Assembly (NCBI GenBank): GCA_050187415.1
Contig: JBFWXN010000006.1
Location: 61,170-125,169, forward strand
Source: Ga0077555 sp050187415
GTDB lineage: Bacteria; Pseudomonadota; Alphaproteobacteria; Rhizobiales; Hyphomicrobiaceae
Length of the DNA: 64,000 nt
Reading direction: 5' to 3'
In this document: one piece after another, positions 27,778-35,735 of the stretch
Numbering within the stretch: the first letter of the stretch is position 1
How the letters are laid out: each line of letters begins with the position of its first letter
The notes under the pieces: model-generated
Seen by the model: the letters and a program-made list of their open reading frames with translations, nothing else
Told to the model about the DNA's origin: nothing
The model's database searches: none
Program-made: the position numbers and the translations under genes

Positions 27778-28472
27778 TTGGACTCTCCGGTGGTGACGTC
27801 TTGCGACCAGTTGAAGGCGTGCACGTAGATGCCGAGCGGGTTCTTGCGCACGGCGTCGACGGTTCGCGGTGGGGTGATGACGATCGAGAAAAGACCGGTG
27901 AGGCGCTTGGTGTCTCTCACCGCCCCGCCCTCGAAGGTGCGCTCCAGCCAGCGCACCTGGAAGGAGGTATCCGAGGCGCGCACCACGCTCGTCACCTCGA
28001 CGGCAACGGTCTGCCGACCGACGCGCGAGAAGGGATCGATCTCGCGCGCGTACTCGTTGAGCGTGACCGCGGCCTTGTCGGTGACGACGTCGTAGGCTTT
28101 CAGCCAGTTCTGGCGAACGACGACGGGATCGATTGACAGTGCGCGCACATGCTCGACGAAGCGCGCCAGGTGAAAGGCGATATGCGCATCGCTCGGCGTG
28201 TACGTCTCAGCCGCCGGGCCGACGGCGCGCGTGCCGCCCCGCGAATCCACCTCGACGATGTAGGGCACGACCGCGCCGGTGCGCCCGATCCAGAGCAGGA
28301 CGGCCGCTAGGAGAAGTGACAATCCCAGGCTGCCGACCGCCATCAGCCGCCAGTTGGCCGCCTGCACGCGCGCGCTGCCGATGCGTTCGTCCCAAGCCTG
28401 CGCGGCCTTCTGGTAGGGCGTCACAGGTTCCGGTGTCTCGCCGTAACGCAGGGTCGATCGCTTGAACGACAT
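27774..28472 (-). CDS. trbF: conjugal transfer protein TrbF (VirB8-like)
   Basis: This 232-residue inner-membrane nucleation factor of the type IV system has a single membrane helix at about residues 44-64. It is followed by the VirB8-fold periplasmic domain with VVPYIVEVDSRGG and NPLGIYVHAFNWSQ. The ATG at 28472 is 11 bp after the trbL stop; a longer in-frame start would overlap trbL. The 4-bp overlap with trbG supports the operon. Confidence 0.93.
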   Translation of the reverse strand: MSFKRSTLRYGETPEPVTPYQKAAQAWDERIGSARVQAANWRLMAVGSLGLSLLLAAVLLWIGRTGAVVPYIVEVDSRGGTRAVGPAAETYTPSDAHIAFHLARFVEHVRALSIDPVVVRQNWLKAYDVVTDKAAVTLNEYAREIDPFSRVGRQTVAVEVTSVVRASDTSFQVRWLERTFEGGAVRDTKRLTGLFSIVITPPRTVDAVRKNPLGIYVHAFNWSQDVTTGESK

Positions 28473-28483
28473 GATTGCTCCCC

Positions 28484-29773
28484 CTATGACTTGTTCTTGA
28501 GATCGGGGCCGCTGCTCATGCCGGCGCGGTCGCCATCCCGGAGCGCGTGCGCGGCCATCATTCCGGCCTGCGTCATCCGCTGCCGGCGGGCCATGCTCTG
28601 AGCCCAAGCCGGCGGTCCGGATGCGCGTGCACTGCCGCCGGGACCATCGCCATCGGGGGCTTTGTCGCCGGCCTCTCCCGACGGTGCCGCGTCGCGGTAT
28701 CCCTGCGCCGCGCCATGTCGATAGGCACTGCGCACAGGCGCGGTCGCCGATGCGGCCATGCGCGAAGCGGGCCCCGAGACAGTTGCCTTTGCGACGCCGG
28801 CAACACCGCCCGCCTCATAGGCCGCGCCGACACGACCCGAGAGCGACGCTGCCGACTTGATCGCACCGCCGGCCGTGCGGCCTGCCATGCGCGCGGCGCC
28901 TGCCGTCGCGATGCCGCCGGCAACCGCCGTGCCACCGAGTGCGGCCGTGGTCGCAACCGCGGCGCCGGCACCGAGCTGAGGCGCGCCGGTGATCAGACCT
29001 GCGGCGATGCCGGGCACGAAGATCGCAAGGCCGAACACGGCGATCGCGCCGAGAATGCACGATGCCGCCTGGGTCAGCGTCACCTCGCCGGTCGGCCGCA
29101 TGACCGTGCCGAAGATCGACGCGCCGATGCCGACCACGATCGCGAGCACCATCAGTTTGATGCCGGACGAGATCACATTGCCGAGTACACGCTCAGCCAG
29201 AAATGCCGTCTGGCCGAACAGCGCGAACGGCACCAGCACGAATCCCGCGAGCACCGTCAGCTTGAACTCAATGATGGTGATAAAGAGCTGCACCGACAGG
29301 ACGAAGAAGGCGAGCAGCACGATCACCCAGGCCAGCATCAGCACCGCGATCGTCACGAAGTTGGAGAAGAACGTCGTGATGCCGATCAGCTCGCCAGCCT
29401 TCTCGAGTAACGGCTTCGATGCCGTGAACCCGGTCGACGCCACAAACCCCGGCCGCATCAGATCGGCCGACGTCAGCGATGTGCCCGTCGCCTTCAGTCC
29501 CAATCCGGCGAAGGACTGGAAGATGATGTCGGCGAGGCTCTGGAAGTTCGACAGCAGCAGCGCGAAGAAGCCGACGTACAGCACCTTGCGGATGAGCTGC
29601 GCGAGGACATTGTCTTCGCCCATCAGCGCCCAGAACAATCCGGCAAGCGTGATGTCGATCGCGATCAGAATGCTCGTCAGGAACGCGACGTCACCGGCGA
29701 GCAACCCAAAGCCGCTGTCGATGTAACGGCTGAATGTCGCCGTGAACTGGTCAATGATCGCAAGATCGTCCAT
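28484..29773 (-). CDS. trbL: P-type conjugative transfer protein TrbL (VirB6-like)
   Basis: This 429-residue polytopic inner-membrane channel protein starts MDDLAIIDQFTATFSRYIDSGFG, a typical TrbL beginning. Several hydrophobic helices run between residues 25 and 275. A Gly/Ala-rich stretch and a hydrophilic C-terminal tail (about 310-429) follow, as in the family. The upstream gap to trbJ is 346 bp, where trbK would be expected, and it carries a palindromic repeat instead. Confidence 0.92.
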   Translation of the reverse strand: MDDLAIIDQFTATFSRYIDSGFGLLAGDVAFLTSILIAIDITLAGLFWALMGEDNVLAQLIRKVLYVGFFALLLSNFQSLADIIFQSFAGLGLKATGTSLTSADLMRPGFVASTGFTASKPLLEKAGELIGITTFFSNFVTIAVLMLAWVIVLLAFFVLSVQLFITIIEFKLTVLAGFVLVPFALFGQTAFLAERVLGNVISSGIKLMVLAIVVGIGASIFGTVMRPTGEVTLTQAASCILGAIAVFGLAIFVPGIAAGLITGAPQLGAGAAVATTAALGGTAVAGGIATAGAARMAGRTAGGAIKSAASLSGRVGAAYEAGGVAGVAKATVSGPASRMAASATAPVRSAYRHGAAQGYRDAAPSGEAGDKAPDGDGPGGSARASGPPAWAQSMARRQRMTQAGMMAAHALRDGDRAGMSSGPDLKNKS

Positions 29774-30119
29774 CTGCTTTTCGAGCTCCGGGCAAGGCTC
29801 CGCCGTCGGCGGAAATCGCGTTCGCCGTTACTGGTGGTTAGGAGTGAAGTGTCGGGCCTCGACTATTGTCGTCGTCGGCGGTGGCGGTGGTGTCGCTGAG
29901 CGAGCGGGCTGCCGCCCGCGCCCGCTTGAGGGACGTGTCCCTCAAACTCCCTCCTTTTTTGATATCGCAAGAGACGCTTGGTCCGGCCGGTGCGCGCTCG
30001 CGCATAATGATGTGAGCGGTCTCGCCGGCTGGGGTGCGGGCGATGCTGGACGCATGTCTTCGACATGGCTCGGCGTCGCGAAGCGAATAGTGCTCGTTCC
30101 ATCTCAAGTTCTCCCGTTC
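29774..30119 (-). other. trbJ-trbL gap without a recognisable trbK
   Basis: Rhizobial-type trb operons usually place a small membrane or lipoprotein gene, trbK (entry exclusion), here. The only minus-strand frames are short, strongly basic readings (from 30107 and from about 30098) without a hydrophobic segment or lipobox. One of them has an acceptable ribosome-binding site. The gap contains the first copy of a paired-hairpin repeat. The trbK function seems lost, replaced or encoded elsewhere. Confidence 0.55.
29904..29960. repeat. paired-hairpin palindromic repeat, copy A
   Basis: Hairpin 1 is GCGGGC-TGCC-GCCCGC (29904-29919). Hairpin 2 is TTGAGGGA-CGTG-TCCCTCAA (29926-29945), followed by ACTCCCTCC and a T-run to 29960. 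The same architecture recurs at 34031-34086, with several substitutions paired so that both stems are kept. On the minus strand it carries AAGGAGGG before hairpin 2. Confidence 0.75.
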
Positions 30120-33100
30120 TCATCGACTTGCCGAATATCCAGATCCCGTACCGACGAAGGATTTGAAGCGTTGGCGGGCTTCGTTCTCGGCGGCGAGATC
30201 GCGGGCACGGCTGACGGTCTCGGCGCGATGCTGCGCGGCGAGCAGACCTTGCAGCGTGAGGGATTGCTTCACGGCGAGGCCGGTGAGCTCGTTGCCGGCC
30301 TGTGTAGCCTCGAGCGCGCCGGCGGCGTTTCGGGATCGTGTCATGGCATCGCCGAGCAGGCGCGTGTCGGTTTCGATGCCGTCGGCGATCTGGCCTTGCA
30401 GAAGGGCCGCGCGCTTGAGGCCGGCGTACTCCTCGTCCCATCGAGTCTTGGCATTGCGCAATACATCATCCGACGAGAGCGCGGCCGAGACTTGCGACGG
30501 GAACAGGCGTTCGTAGGTGTTTTGCGTCTCTTGAAGTTTCAGCGCGATACCGTTGCCTGCGCGGAGCTGGGATTGGATGTCCGTGAGGGTGCGCTGGAGA
30601 TCAGGAGAGAGCGTGCCGCCGAGCCGCATCAGGTTCTGATCCATCCGCAGGATCATCTGCGCCTGGTTCTGCAAGGTGCGGACCTGGTTGTTGATCTGCT
30701 CGAGGGCGCGGGCAGCCGACAGCAGGTTCTGCTGATAGTTTGCAGGATCGAAGACGGTCAGTGCCTGCGCACCGGGCGGAAGGGCGGTGCTTGTGAGAAG
30801 CGCCAGTGCGAGCGCGGTGACAACGCCGCGTGCCGCTCGCCGTCGTGCCGCGCGGTTGGGTTTGGCCGCTAAGGGGAAGAGCGCCAGGCGTTGCCGCAGA
30901 TCGTCGTCGCTTGAGTCGGCGCTTCCAGGTTCGGAGTCTCTTCCCGTTTCCGGCATATCTGGCCGCGGTGCCTGCGTTGTCGGCAGGATGCGTGGCAGTG
31001 GCGGCGGTGTCGTTCGCGGTCGTGGCGCGCCGGGGAACGATAAGAGCAGATCGGCTGCCCAATCGAGACCTTTGGCGCGCAGCAACGCATCCGCGAAACC
31101 AGCGTCTGTTGCCTCGGCGATCGTGCGATCGATGAGTTTCTGTTCGTCGGGCGACGATGCTGCTGTGAATGCCAGCGCCACCGGGCCGAGCCCAAGCTCG
31201 AACAGCCGATTGCCTTGGGCGGACTGCACGTAATAGTCGCGCTTTGGCGTGGCGAGACCGAGGATCTCGATCTGGCGGCCGTTGAGTCCGAAGCGCTCGT
31301 AGACGGCGCGCATCTGCGGTTCGAGCGCGCGATCATTGGGCAGGAAGATTCGCGTCGGGCAGCTTTCGATGAGCGCTGGTGCAATCGCCGATCGCTCGAT
31401 GTCGGCGAGCGATTGAGTGGCGAATAGAACCGCAACATTCTTCTTCCGCAAGGTCTTGAGCCACTCGCGAATGCGGGCAGCAAACATCGGCTCGTCGAGG
31501 AAGGTCCAGGCCTCGTCGAGCACGAGCAGGGTCGGCCGGCCTCCGAAGCGGGCTTCGAGCCGGTGGAATAGGTACGTGAGCACGGGCGGGATCAGTCGCT
31601 TGTGCTGCATGAGTGGTTCCATCTCCACATGCAGCACATCACTCAGGGAGAGATTCTCGCTGGCGCCGTCGAGCAGATGGCCGTAGGGGCCTTCGAGCGT
31701 GTAAGGCGCCAGCGCCAGGCTCAGGGCACTCGACTGAACGAGCACGGCGAGGCCGGTCAGCGTGCGCTCCGCTTGCGGCGCCGAGGCGAGGCTCTTCAAG
31801 GCCGTCCACAGTGCATCCTTGATCTCGGGCGTGATGGACACGCCCTCGTTGGTGACGAGGCCGCTCACCCATTCGAGCGCGAAGGCGAGCTCGCCGGGCT
31901 CGTCGATGCGCGCGAGCGGCTGCAACGACAGTGTGCCCTCGAGGCCAAGCTCGATGCTCTCGCCGCCCATGGCGAGCGATGCCGCGCGCGCCGACCGGCC
32001 TCGATCGAAGATCGCGACCTGTGCGCCGATGAAGCGGCGGAACTGCATGGCCAGCAGGGAAAGCAGTACGGATTTGCCCGAGCCGGTCGGACCGACGACG
32101 AAGGCGTGGCCGACATCGCCGCTGTGCAGATCGAGCCGGAAGGGTGTGGCGCCGCGCGTCTCCGTCATCATCAGCGGCGGTGCATCGAGATGCCGATTTT
32201 TCTCCGGGCCGGCCCACACCGCCGACACCGGCATCATGTGCGCAAGGTTCAGCGTGTGGACGATCGGCTGGCGGACGTTGGCATAGGGGTTGCCGGGCAG
32301 CGAGCCGAGCCACGCCTCGACGGCATTGAGCGTCTCGCGGATCGTCGTGAACCCCCGGCCGTTGATGATCCGCTCCAGCGCCAGCAGCTTCTCGTCGGCT
32401 CTCTTCGGATCGGCATCACCGACGACGAGCGTCGTCGTCAGATAGCCGAACGCGACGTCATCGGCCCCGAGCTCCTGCAGCGCCTCGTCGGCATCAGCGG
32501 CCTTGTTGTCGGCGTCGGAGTCGACCAGCGTCGTCTCGCGATTGAACATCACCTCGCGCAGGACAGCGGCAACGGATTTCCGCTTGGCGAACCATTGCCG
32601 TCTCAGTTTCGTGAGCTGCTTGTTGGCCTGGATCTTGTCGAGGGCGATCCAGCGCGTCGTCCAGCGATAGGCAAAGCCGAGGTCGTTGAGCGCATCGAGC
32701 AGGCCCGGCGTCGTCGTGTTCGGGAATCCTGTCACGGTCAGCAGGCGCAGATGCTGGCGGCCGAGCTTCGGCTCGACGCCGCCGAGGAACGGCGTGTCGC
32801 ACAGGATGGCATCGAGGTGCGTCGGCACCGCCGGCGTTGCCACCGGATGGCGCTTGTCGGAGATCGTGCCGTGCAGGTAGGCGAGCGTCTCGGCATCGTC
32901 GAGCGCTTCCGCCTCCGGCAGGATCGACTCGAGCAATTCCAGCGCCCGCGTCGTCTCGGTCTCGAACCAAGCGAGCTGGCCCCAGACATCGGCCTCGTCG
33001 CTGTAACCTTCCTGGCGCTCATAGAGCAGCCGCTCAGCACGGCCCTGATGCTCGGGCGGCGGCAGATAGAGAAGGGTCAGATAGTACCGGCTCTCATGAT

Positions 33101-33440
33101 GTGCCCCGTCTTCCGAGAAGGAGGCATAGCGCTCCTGGTCGACGAGCCACGAGGCCGCATCGGCAAAGCGATGTCCGGGATACTGGTTGGCCGGCACACG
33201 CTCGGCCTCGAAGAACAAGGCCCAGCCTTCACCGAACCGGCGCAGCACGTTGTTGAGGCGCGCCGAGACGGCGACCAGCTCAGCATCCGTTGCACTGTCG
33301 AGATCGGGACCGCGATAGCGGATCGTGCGCTGAAAGGAGCCATCCTTGTTCAACACGATGCCGGGGGCAACAAGGCAGGCCCAGGGCAGGTAGTCAGCAA
33401 GTCCGGTGGTCGTCTTGCGGTATTCTGCGAGGTTTAGCAT
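30120..33440 (-). CDS. trbE-trbJ: fused TrbE (VirB4-like ATPase) and TrbJ (VirB5-like) protein
   Basis: One uninterrupted 1106-codon frame carries two normally separate type IV secretion genes. Residues 1 to about 815 are TrbE: MLNLAEYRKTTTGLADYLPW, Walker A GPTGSGKS near residue 452 and LLVLDEAWTFLDEP as Walker B. A Pro- and Asp-rich linker follows, then RRRAARGVV and a hydrophobic ALALALLTSTALPPGAQA, a good signal peptide. The TrbJ pilus-tip domain (VFDPANYQQNL, then RTLQNQAQMI) completes it. Normally TrbJ starts from its own codon. Here an internal ATG exists at 30956 (MPETGRD), leaving about 60 residues before the signal peptide. Either a true fusion cleaved at the signal site or internal initiation is possible. 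Confidence 0.88.
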   Translation of the reverse strand: MLNLAEYRKTTTGLADYLPWACLVAPGIVLNKDGSFQRTIRYRGPDLDSATDAELVAVSARLNNVLRRFGEGWALFFEAERVPANQYPGHRFADAASWLVDQERYASFSEDGAHHESRYYLTLLYLPPPEHQGRAERLLYERQEGYSDEADVWGQLAWFETETTRALELLESILPEAEALDDAETLAYLHGTISDKRHPVATPAVPTHLDAILCDTPFLGGVEPKLGRQHLRLLTVTGFPNTTTPGLLDALNDLGFAYRWTTRWIALDKIQANKQLTKLRRQWFAKRKSVAAVLREVMFNRETTLVDSDADNKAADADEALQELGADDVAFGYLTTTLVVGDADPKRADEKLLALERIINGRGFTTIRETLNAVEAWLGSLPGNPYANVRQPIVHTLNLAHMMPVSAVWAGPEKNRHLDAPPLMMTETRGATPFRLDLHSGDVGHAFVVGPTGSGKSVLLSLLAMQFRRFIGAQVAIFDRGRSARAASLAMGGESIELGLEGTLSLQPLARIDEPGELAFALEWVSGLVTNEGVSITPEIKDALWTALKSLASAPQAERTLTGLAVLVQSSALSLALAPYTLEGPYGHLLDGASENLSLSDVLHVEMEPLMQHKRLIPPVLTYLFHRLEARFGGRPTLLVLDEAWTFLDEPMFAARIREWLKTLRKKNVAVLFATQSLADIERSAIAPALIESCPTRIFLPNDRALEPQMRAVYERFGLNGRQIEILGLATPKRDYYVQSAQGNRLFELGLGPVALAFTAASSPDEQKLIDRTIAEATDAGFADALLRAKGLDWAADLLLSFPGAPRPRTTPPPLPRILPTTQAPRPDMPETGRDSEPGSADSSDDDLRQRLALFPLAAKPNRAARRRAARGVVTALALALLTSTALPPGAQALTVFDPANYQQNLLSAARALEQINNQVRTLQNQAQMILRMDQNLMRLGGTLSPDLQRTLTDIQSQLRAGNGIALKLQETQNTYERLFPSQVSAALSSDDVLRNAKTRWDEEYAGLKRAALLQGQIADGIETDTRLLGDAMTRSRNAAGALEATQAGNELTGLAVKQSLTLQGLLAAQHRAETVSRARDLAAENEARQRFKSFVGTGSGYSASR

Positions 33441-33706
33441 GAGAGCACTCCTTTGTGACGGGCGTGGCGGGACAAGACAGTGAGAAACTCCGGGTCCTTG
33501 CGGGTGACCCAGACGGCGAAGGCATGGCCGACAAGCCAGATGATCAGCCCGGCGATCCACAGCCGCAGGCCCAGTCCGATCGCGGCGGCGAGTGTGCCGT
33601 TGAGAATGGCGAAGCTGCGCGGTGCGCCGGCGAGCAGGATCGGCTCCGTCAGCGAGCGGTGCAGGGAAACTTCGAAGCCGGGAAGCGAGGTCGGTTGTCC
33701 GAGCAT
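33434..33706 (-). CDS. trbD: conjugal transfer protein TrbD (VirB3-like)
   Basis: This 90-residue membrane protein starts with FEVSLHRSLTEPILLAGAPRS, the TrbD/VirB3 signature. Hydrophobic segments at about residues 34-62 follow, and the tail is DPEFLTVLSRHARHKG. It lies 22 bp after trbC and overlaps the trbE start by 7 bp. It partners the TrbE ATPase at the inner membrane. Confidence 0.92.
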   Translation of the reverse strand: MLGQPTSLPGFEVSLHRSLTEPILLAGAPRSFAILNGTLAAAIGLGLRLWIAGLIIWLVGHAFAVWVTRKDPEFLTVLSRHARHKGVLSC

Positions 33707-33728
33707 GGTGCGTATAGCTCCGTGAATG

Positions 33729-34193
33729 TCAGTCGATGAGCGCGCCGCCGGCGAACGAGAAGAACGTCAGGAAGAACGATGTGGCGGCGAAGGCGATGGA
33801 GAGGCCGAACACGATCTGCAGCAGCCGGCGCAGACCGCCCCCCATGTCGCCGAACGCGAGGCTGAGGCCGGTCACGATGATGATGACGACGGCGATGACC
33901 TTGGCGACCGGGCCTTCGATCGACTCGAGGATCCGCTGCAGCGGTGCCTCCCACGGCATGCCGGAACCGGCAGCCATTGCGGGCGTGCACATCAATGTCG
34001 TAACGGCCGAGCAGATCAGTCGCTTCGCGAATGGGCCGCAGGCCCATACCCGCTTGGGGGACGTGTCCCCCAAACCCCCTCCTTTTATTGACGTATAAAA
34101 GGCGGGCGGTCTGGCGGGTGTCCCGCCAGGCGGGTTGCAGGGCGGCAGCCCTGTTGCGCAGCACTCTTTATTCATCCGCGCGCGCATCGTCAT
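33729..34193 (-). CDS. trbC: conjugal pilin TrbC (VirB2-like), N-terminal region altered by a repeat
   Basis: The pilin body is clear: LICSAVTTLMCTPAMAAG is the signal peptide. GSGMPWEAPLQRILESIEGP and IAVVIIIVTGLSLAFGD plus a second hydrophobic helix ending FFSFAGGALID match TrbC. The frame opens at the ATG at 34193, overlapping trbB by 4 bp as expected. Between that start and the signal peptide lie about 45 unusual residues encoded by the palindromic repeat (34031-34086) and adjacent hairpins. Within the repeat, a TTG at 34070-34072 (minus-strand start) follows AAGGAGGG and would give a shorter leader. The actual start is uncertain. Confidence 0.85.
   Translation of the reverse strand: MTMRARMNKECCATGLPPCNPPGGTPARPPAFYTSIKGGGLGDTSPKRVWACGPFAKRLICSAVTTLMCTPAMAAGSGMPWEAPLQRILESIEGPVAKVIAVVIIIVTGLSLAFGDMGGGLRRLLQIVFGLSIAFAATSFFLTFFSFAGGALID
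34031..34086. repeat. paired-hairpin palindromic repeat, copy B, inside the trbC frame
   Basis: Hairpin 1 is ATGGGCC-GCA-GGCCCAT (34031-34047). Hairpin 2 is TTGGGGGA-CGTG-TCCCCCAA (34054-34073), followed by ACCCCCTCC and TTTT. Spacing matches copy A at 29904-29960 to within one base. Two more perfect stems lie just beyond, CTGGCGGG/CCCGCCAG and CAGGGC/GCCCTG (about 34111-34154). It is translated in frame in trbC. Confidence 0.75.
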
Positions 34194-35194
34194 ACTCCGG
34201 TTGGTCCGACAGGTCGAAGGATGGGGGTGCCGAGCGGCTTGAGCTGATAGTCGCCGCTGTCATCGAGGCCGGTGAGCTCGGCGAGCGCGTCGAGCCGGCG
34301 GGTGCTGCTGCGTCCGGCCAGAAACGCAATGACGTCGATGGCCTCGACGATCAGATCGCGCGGCACGGTGACGACGGCTTCCTGCACAAGTTGCTCGAGG
34401 CGATAGAGGCCGGCCTCGGCGGAGTTTGCGTGCACGGTGGTGATGCCGCCGGGATGGCCGGTGTTCCAGGCCTTGAGCATGTCGAGTGCTTCGGGCCCGC
34501 GTACCTCGCCGACGATGATGCGGTCAGGTCTGAGCCGCAACGTCGAGCGGACAAGATCGGCGAGGGAGGCAACGCCGGGCTTGGTGCGGAGTGCAACACA
34601 GTCGGTCGCTGCACATTTCAATTCGCGCGTGTCCTCGAGAATGAGGACGCGCTCTTCGCAATCGGCCACTTCGGCGAGCAGCGCGTTGACGAGCGTGGTC
34701 TTGCCCGAAGACGTACCGCCGACGACGAGGATGTTGCGGCGGTCGCGCACGGCCATCGCCAGAGCGTCCGCCTGCAAGGGCGACATGATGCGGGCCGTGA
34801 CGTAGTCCTTCAGGCGGTAGATGACATCGGCGGGCTTGCGCACGGAAAAGCATGGCGCCATCGCAACGGGCGGCATGACGCCCTCGAAGCGTTCGCCGCT
34901 CTCGGGAAGTTCGGCCGAGACGATCGGGGCGCCGGCATGGACCTCGCGGCGAACGTGTGCTGCGACCAGGCGAATGATCCGCTCGACCTCGGCACTGCCG
35001 ATGCGCTCGCCACTGTCCTGACGGCCGATACTGGCGCGATCGATCCACAGACGGCCGTCCGGGTTGACCATGACCTCGATCACGGTCGGATCGCTCAAGG
35101 CGGCAGCGATCGCCGGGCCGAACGCGGTGCGCAGCATCTGACGGCGACGGCCTTGCGCCTCCTGGCTCGTGTGCATCGATAACAGATCAGCCAT
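34190..35194 (-). CDS. trbB: conjugal transfer ATPase TrbB (VirB11-like)
   Basis: This 334-residue hexameric traffic ATPase powers pilus assembly and substrate transfer. Walker A GGTSSGKT lies at residues 159-166. LILEDTREL is the Asp box, RPDRIIVGEVRGPEALDMLKAWNTGHPGG combines Walker B and the His box, and VHANSAEAG follows. All motifs are intact. It overlaps the CopG-like gene by 8 bp and trbC by 4 bp. Confidence 0.95.
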   Translation of the reverse strand: MADLLSMHTSQEAQGRRRQMLRTAFGPAIAAALSDPTVIEVMVNPDGRLWIDRASIGRQDSGERIGSAEVERIIRLVAAHVRREVHAGAPIVSAELPESGERFEGVMPPVAMAPCFSVRKPADVIYRLKDYVTARIMSPLQADALAMAVRDRRNILVVGGTSSGKTTLVNALLAEVADCEERVLILEDTRELKCAATDCVALRTKPGVASLADLVRSTLRLRPDRIIVGEVRGPEALDMLKAWNTGHPGGITTVHANSAEAGLYRLEQLVQEAVVTVPRDLIVEAIDVIAFLAGRSSTRRLDALAELTGLDDSGDYQLKPLGTPILRPVGPTGV

Positions 35195-35735
35195 GATCGA
35201 TGTCCTCCTCAGTGTCGGCGGGTTCTACCCCGGCAGCCACCTCGCGATGGGCGCCATTCCCGTTTCCGGCTGTTCGCCCGCGCAGGGGGGCGTCATCCGC
35301 AGCGGTTGTGAAAAGATCGGGATTGTTGGTGGCGATGGTCTCGAGCACCTCCGACACGAGGCGGTGATCGGTGGCGAGGCGGCGACCGACCTGGGCGACG
35401 AACACCTGGAAGCGTTCCCTTCCGAGAAGGCGTGCCGGTTCCTGCTCGCTTTGCGGCAAGGGCGGCGTGATGGTCAGGAAGTAGCGGACGAACAGCGCCA
35501 GGGTTTCGGTGGCGATGGCGACGTCGCGATTGACCACGCCGACGACCTTGTGCAGCTCATCGAGGCGTCGGACGAAGACCTCTTCAGCGCCGGGCACCTT
35601 CTGCGGTTCGAGGCTCAGACGCAGGGCTTCCTCGAGCATGGCCGACTTTGAGCCGTGCCGCTGTTGCGCAATGTGATCGAACTTGTTGGCGAGGGCGCGC
35701 GAGATGTAGAGCGCGTAGCGTTTCTTGGCCATCAC
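35187..35735 (-). CDS. CopG/ribbon-helix-helix-like regulator of the tra/trb operon
   Basis: This 182-residue protein has RYALYISRALANKFDHIAQQRHGSKSAMLEEAL at its N-terminus, resembling a ribbon-helix-helix DNA-binding domain. A helical middle and an acidic disordered C-terminus (from about residue 145) follow. Homologs consistently sit between traG and trbB in rhizobial-type ICEs and plasmids. Starts at 35735 and the adjacent ATG at 35732 are both possible. It overlaps traG by 4 bp and trbB by 8 bp. Confidence 0.8.
   Translation of the reverse strand: MMAKKRYALYISRALANKFDHIAQQRHGSKSAMLEEALRLSLEPQKVPGAEEVFVRRLDELHKVVGVVNRDVAIATETLALFVRYFLTITPPLPQSEQEPARLLGRERFQVFVAQVGRRLATDHRLVSEVLETIATNNPDLFTTAADDAPLRGRTAGNGNGAHREVAAGVEPADTEEDIDHG

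Noticed and set aside
31602..33437. Plus-strand open frame opposite trbE
   Set aside because: It is antisense to the intact ATPase gene and has no motif or start site.
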